A stretch of 7,831 nt of DNA from CAYMJK01 sp043101635. GTDB taxonomy: Bacteria; Planctomycetota; Phycisphaerae; Phycisphaerales; UBA1924. This document shows positions 6,003 through 7,831 of the stretch, in pieces. The notes beneath the pieces were generated by a model that saw only the letters and a list, made by a program, of their open reading frames with translations, searched no databases and was not told the DNA's origin. Location: assembly GCA_043101635.1 (NCBI GenBank), contig JBICIE010000252.1:1-7831 (forward strand). The letters run 5' to 3'. Numbering within the stretch: the first letter of the stretch is position 1; every line of letters begins with the position of its first letter. Position numbers and translations under genes: made by a program.

Positions 6003-6311
6003 GTGCCGACAGCCGACCAACTGATCCGCCTGCTGGAAGCCGAGCCGGACGACACGTTTCTGCTGTACGCCCTGGCTCAGGAGTACGCCAAGGCGGGGCG
6101 GCACGCGGAGGCGATCGAGACCTACGACCGGGTGATCGGACTGGAGCCATCTCACGGGTACGCCTATTTCCACAAGGCCCGCTCGCTGGAGGAATCCGGG
6201 CGGGCCGGGGAGGCCCCGGCGGTGCTGGAGGCGGGGTTGCGGGCTGCTCGAGCCGCGGGCGACGCCCAGGCGACGGCGGAGATTGCGGCCTATCTGGATG
6301 AGCTTGGCTGA
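6003..6311 (+). CDS. Short tetratricopeptide repeat (TPR) protein
   Basis: The 102-residue product holds two TPR-like helical hairpins. The first is at about 17-50 (LLYALAQEYAKAGRHAEAIETY, with the usual small and large residues of the TPR pattern, closing in GLEPS). The second is at about 51-87 (YAYFHKARSLEESGRAGEA). A last helix, AEIAAYLDELG, caps the end. There is no signal peptide or membrane segment, so it should be cytosolic and bind a protein partner. Small two-repeat TPR proteins of this size are widespread and have no fixed function. The start is taken as GTG at 6003 because the helical repeat begins right after it; the frame is open far upstream, but that part is antisense to the lipoprotein and dehydrogenase genes. 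The next gene starts 49 bases after this stop. Start confidence is moderate because no ATG or Shine-Dalgarno site supports it. Confidence 0.8.
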   Translation: MPTADQLIRLLEAEPDDTFLLYALAQEYAKAGRHAEAIETYDRVIGLEPSHGYAYFHKARSLEESGRAGEAPAVLEAGLRAARAAGDAQATAEIAAYLDELG

Positions 6312-6333
6312 TGCGATGGGGCCCGGGGCCCGC

Positions 6334-6353
6334 TACCATCGCCTGATGGAGGA
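6334..6353 (+). promoter_or_regulatory. Possible -10 TACCAT and Shine-Dalgarno GGAGGA of the second lipoprotein gene
   Basis: TACCAT (6334-6339) lies six bases before an ATG at 6346. GGAGGA (6348-6353) lies seven bases before the ATG at 6361. A transcript starting at 6346 would be either leaderless for the first ATG or carry a 15-base leader with a good ribosome site for the second. Confidence 0.4.
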
Positions 6354-6360
6354 CCGCCGC

Positions 6361-6984
6361 ATGAGGCGAGCGCTTGGAATCGGTTTCGTCGTGGTCGGCG
6401 CCACCGCCCTCGGCGGCTGCTTCTCCCAGTACAACTCCACATCGCGCATCGGGGGCGTGGTGGATCTGAACGATGTCGACCCCTCGGCGCCGACGGCGCC
6501 GGCTTCGGGCCTGCCGTCGGTGACGTCGATCGACCGGCTGGACTGGCCCCGCCAGGCGCTGCTCGTGCCGCAGGATGCGGTGGTGACGGGGCCGTCGTAC
6601 GCCCCGACGCGGAGCTGGACTGCCGAGACGGCCCGCCAGCGGGGCGAGTCGCCCGGGACCACCGACGCCATGGTGGTTCACGCGGAGGATAACCAGTCGG
6701 TCGAGGGCTGGGTCATGCCGCTGGCGGCGATCTATGACCTGATCGCGATTCTGCCGCGGATGCTGGCGACACCGCCGACGGAGCCGATCCTGAACCCGCG
6801 GGTCTCCTACGAGCGCGCCACGCCCCGGTGGGACGACGCTCTACCGGTGACGGGTTCAAGCGCCTCGGAAGAGGCGGCGGCGGAGGCGGATCGGCGGCTT
6901 CGGGAGCGCTTCGGCGAGGCGCTGCTGCTGGATGAGCCGCCGGTGCGGAAGGCCCCCATGGAGCAGGGTCGTGGCGCAGGGTGA
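6361..6984 (+). CDS. Lipoprotein of unknown function
   Basis: The 207-residue product starts MRRALGIGF and has a lipobox LGGC with Cys20, so it is a membrane-anchored lipoprotein after signal peptidase II cleavage. The mature part is proline- and alanine-rich and not recognised. It has no clear domain, a moderately hydrophobic stretch (MPLAAIYDLIAILPRML, roughly residues 118-134) that may lie on a membrane or in a core, and a charged helical tail (EEAAAEADRRLRERFGEALL). The ATG at 6361 is chosen because GGAGGA is seven bases upstream. An in-frame ATG at 6346 would add MEDRR and also leaves a workable signal peptide. The 3' end overlaps the rhodanese start, so the two are likely co-transcribed. 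No function can be assigned; it could be a lineage-specific planctomycete envelope protein. Confidence 0.8.
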   Translation: MRRALGIGFVVVGATALGGCFSQYNSTSRIGGVVDLNDVDPSAPTAPASGLPSVTSIDRLDWPRQALLVPQDAVVTGPSYAPTRSWTAETARQRGESPGTTDAMVVHAEDNQSVEGWVMPLAAIYDLIAILPRMLATPPTEPILNPRVSYERATPRWDDALPVTGSSASEEAAAEADRRLRERFGEALLLDEPPVRKAPMEQGRGAG

Positions 6985-7333
6985 TTCCCGGCCGCTGCGG
7001 GCTGGGCTGGAGGTGAGCTGCGCGGAGGCGAGTCGTCTGGTGCAGACCGGCGCGCCGCTGGTGGATGTTCGGGAGGCGTCAGAGCTGGAGCAGGCCAGCA
7101 TCGATGGGGCCGTGCACATCCCGCTGGGACAGATCGAGTCGCGTCTGGATGAAGTGCAGGAACTGGCGCCCGACGGACAGCCAATTCTGGTACTATGCCA
7201 TCATGGGGTGCGTTCGCTGCGCGCGACGCTTGCGCTGCACGCGCTGGGAACCCCCCAGGCGAGATCGGTGGCCGGCGGGATCGACCGCTGGTCGATAGAA
7301 GTTGATGGGTCGGTTCCGCGTTACGCCCGATAA
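6971..7333 (+). CDS. Single-domain rhodanese (sulfurtransferase-like) protein
   Basis: This 120-residue protein is one rhodanese domain. Signs in order are the LVDVREASELEQASIDGAVH segment (about 30-49), where the usual form is DVRxxxExxxGHIxGAxHIPLG, then HIPLGQIESRL, the active-site loop LCHHGVRS with Cys76 as the persulfide-forming residue, and VAGGIDRW near the end. The CHHGVRS loop resembles the rhodanese tails of MoeB/ThiF-type proteins and stand-alone GlpE/PspE-like enzymes, but the donor and acceptor are unknown. There is no signal peptide, so it is cytosolic. The GTG at 6971 is preferred because GGAG (6960-6963) stands seven bases upstream; an ATG at 6932 in the same frame would add 13 residues of poor sequence. 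The start lies 14 bases inside the preceding lipoprotein gene, which suggests coupled translation. Confidence 0.9.
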   Translation: MAQGDSRPLRAGLEVSCAEASRLVQTGAPLVDVREASELEQASIDGAVHIPLGQIESRLDEVQELAPDGQPILVLCHHGVRSLRATLALHALGTPQARSVAGGIDRWSIEVDGSVPRYAR

Positions 7334-7352
7334 GCGATGGCGGAAGGACGAA

Positions 7353-7456
7353 GGCTCGGGGAGAGAAGGAGGCGGAGAATCGAGGTAGAGAGATGTTCGG
7401 GCGCCAGCGGCTTTTCCGCCTCAGAAGCGGGAAATTGTTCGCAAGCGCCCCGAGCC
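7353..7456. repeat. Nested inverted repeats after the rhodanese gene
   Basis: GGCTCGGGG (7353-7361) pairs perfectly with CCCCGAGCC (7448-7456). Inside them GAGGCGGAGAA (7369-7379) pairs 10 of 11 bases with TTTTCCGCCTC (7412-7422). The loop holds the palindrome GGCGCC. The whole could fold as a stepped hairpin of 104 bases. It may end the rhodanese transcript or be another degraded repeat element. It has no T-run after it. Confidence 0.5.
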
Positions 7457-7471
7457 GGGCCAACTTTGTGT

Positions 7472-7491
7472 TAGACTCGGTCGGACCGAGT
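7472..7491 (+). promoter_or_regulatory. Possible -10 TAGACT overlapping a 17-base palindrome
   Basis: TAGACT (7472-7477) is a plausible -10 element. ACTCGGTCGGACCGAGT (7475-7491) is a perfect palindrome with a single central base, sharing the last three bases of the hexamer and covering the likely transcription start. That is where a repressor operator would sit. No -35 hexamer is clear. The leader to the ATG at 7538 would be about 54 bases. Confidence 0.4.
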
Positions 7492-7525
7492 GTGAATTCA
7501 AGAGCTGTTCCCTTATCCAGACAGC

Positions 7526-7531
7526 GAGGAG
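7526..7531 (+). promoter_or_regulatory. Ribosome binding site GAGGAG
   Basis: GAGGAG lies six bases before the ATG at 7538 and fixes that start. The signal peptide begins at this ATG, which agrees. Confidence 0.6.
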
Positions 7532-7537
7532 CGAGTA

Positions 7538-7831
7538 ATGCCTCAGAGGTGCAAGAGTGGGGCCGCTATCGCCGCGGCAGTTATCGCGGCGATGGCGGGA
7601 ACGTCGTACGGCCAGGCGTGCTATCCGGATTGCGACGGATCCGGGACCCTGGACTTCTTTGATTTCCTGTGCTTCCAGAACGCGTTTGCCACGGGCGATC
7701 CCTACGCGGACTGCGACGGCACGGGCGTGCTGGACTTCTTCGATTTCCTGTGCTTCCAGAACGAGTTCGCGATGGGTTGCCCGGGTGGCGACGCCGTGGC
7801 GGCCGATCTGGCGTGTGTCCGTCTGACGAAG
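7538..7831 (+). CDS. Secreted dockerin-like repeat protein, N-terminal part (3' end outside the window)
   Basis: Ninety-eight codons are present and the frame is open at the window edge. Residues 1-27 are a Sec signal peptide: basic MPQRCK, an alanine-rich core, and likely cleavage near YGQA. Two tandem 27-residue units follow at once (31-57 and 58-84), each holding DCDGxGxLDFFDFLCFQN. The Asp/Gly spacing resembles the calcium-binding loop of dockerin or EF-hand motifs. Each unit has two cysteines, one in the DCD and one in FLCFQ, which could form disulfides. Such units are typical of Phycisphaerales extracellular proteins. They usually accompany a longer domain, which here must lie downstream; the visible remainder (PGGDAVAADLACVRLTK) is not enough to identify it. 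The ATG at 7538 is supported by GAGGAG six bases before it. Calcium binding is inferred, and the partner and main function are unknown. Confidence 0.85.
   Translation, partial: MPQRCKSGAAIAAAVIAAMAGTSYGQACYPDCDGSGTLDFFDFLCFQNAFATGDPYADCDGTGVLDFFDFLCFQNEFAMGCPGGDAVAADLACVRLTK
7628..7789 (+). repeat. Two tandem 81-base coding repeats (dockerin-like units)
   Basis: The units run 7628-7708 and 7709-7789, a period of 81 bases or 27 codons. The cores are nearly identical at DNA level over CTGGACTTCTT and GATTTCCTGTGCTTCCAGAA, with third-position changes elsewhere. This suggests a fairly recent duplication or strong constraint with occasional conversion. Confidence 0.85.

Larger units (their letters stand above)
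7334..7537. other. Intergenic region between rhodanese and the secreted repeat protein
   Basis: These 204 bases hold no credible gene. The first 60 are strongly purine-rich on the plus strand. The region contains nested inverted repeats (7353-7456), a possible -10 (7472-7477) joined to a palindrome (7475-7491), and the ribosome site of the next gene. A frame open across it reads against the real frame of the downstream gene and is spurious. Confidence 0.7.

Noticed and set aside
6319..6331. Palindrome GGGCCCGGGGCCC between the TPR and lipoprotein genes
   Set aside because: It is pure G/C in a GC-rich genome, with only a 5-base stem if folded and no T-run, so it is weak both as an operator and as a terminator.
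7557..7826. An 89-codon frame at the right end
   Set aside because: It is out of frame with the signal-peptide and dockerin-like reading that starts at 7538 with a good ribosome site.

Overview
The window is GC-rich bacterial DNA, most likely from a planctomycete of the Phycisphaerae/Phycisphaerales type. The main grounds are a secreted protein at the right edge with two copies of the DCDGxGxLDFFDFLCFQN repeat, a membrane protein with a CRRCG/CTDCG zinc ribbon, and intergenic inverted repeats of the ACCACAGAGGC...GCCTCTGTGGT kind. This placement comes from recognising family styles, not from a search.

Left part (1-1050): the window opens inside a GACGGAGA-type inverted repeat. The repeat lies in frame inside, or at the broken edge of, the 3' part of an error-prone DNA polymerase gene (dnaE2). 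The dnaE2 stop at 871 is followed by a second, unrelated nested inverted repeat (881-1044). Next come a DUF72 (YecE-like) TIM-barrel gene (1067-1768) and a two-helix zinc-ribbon membrane protein (1799-3337), both on the plus strand.

Middle (3354-5936, minus strand): read in transcription order, these are a small lipoprotein, a 3-hydroxybutyryl-CoA dehydrogenase and an exported protein with a pseudopilin-like C-terminal region. The last two overlap by four bases (ATGA) and are probably translationally coupled. A GC hairpin separates the lipoprotein gene from the dehydrogenase gene.

Right part (6003-7831, plus strand): a short TPR protein, a second lipoprotein, and a single-domain rhodanese whose GTG start lies within the end of the lipoprotein gene. 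A 204-base intergenic region follows, with nested inverted repeats and a 17-base palindrome touching a possible -10 element. The window ends in the start of the secreted dockerin-like repeat protein, which runs off the edge.

These genes do not form one pathway; this looks like ordinary chromosome with short one-to-three-gene units. The points most worth following are the in-frame repeat in dnaE2, the two structured repeat families, and a recurring TANNNT hexamer 5-6 bases before starts that lack a clear Shine-Dalgarno site, which suggests leaderless transcripts. No RNA genes, CRISPR arrays, transposase genes or replication origins were seen.
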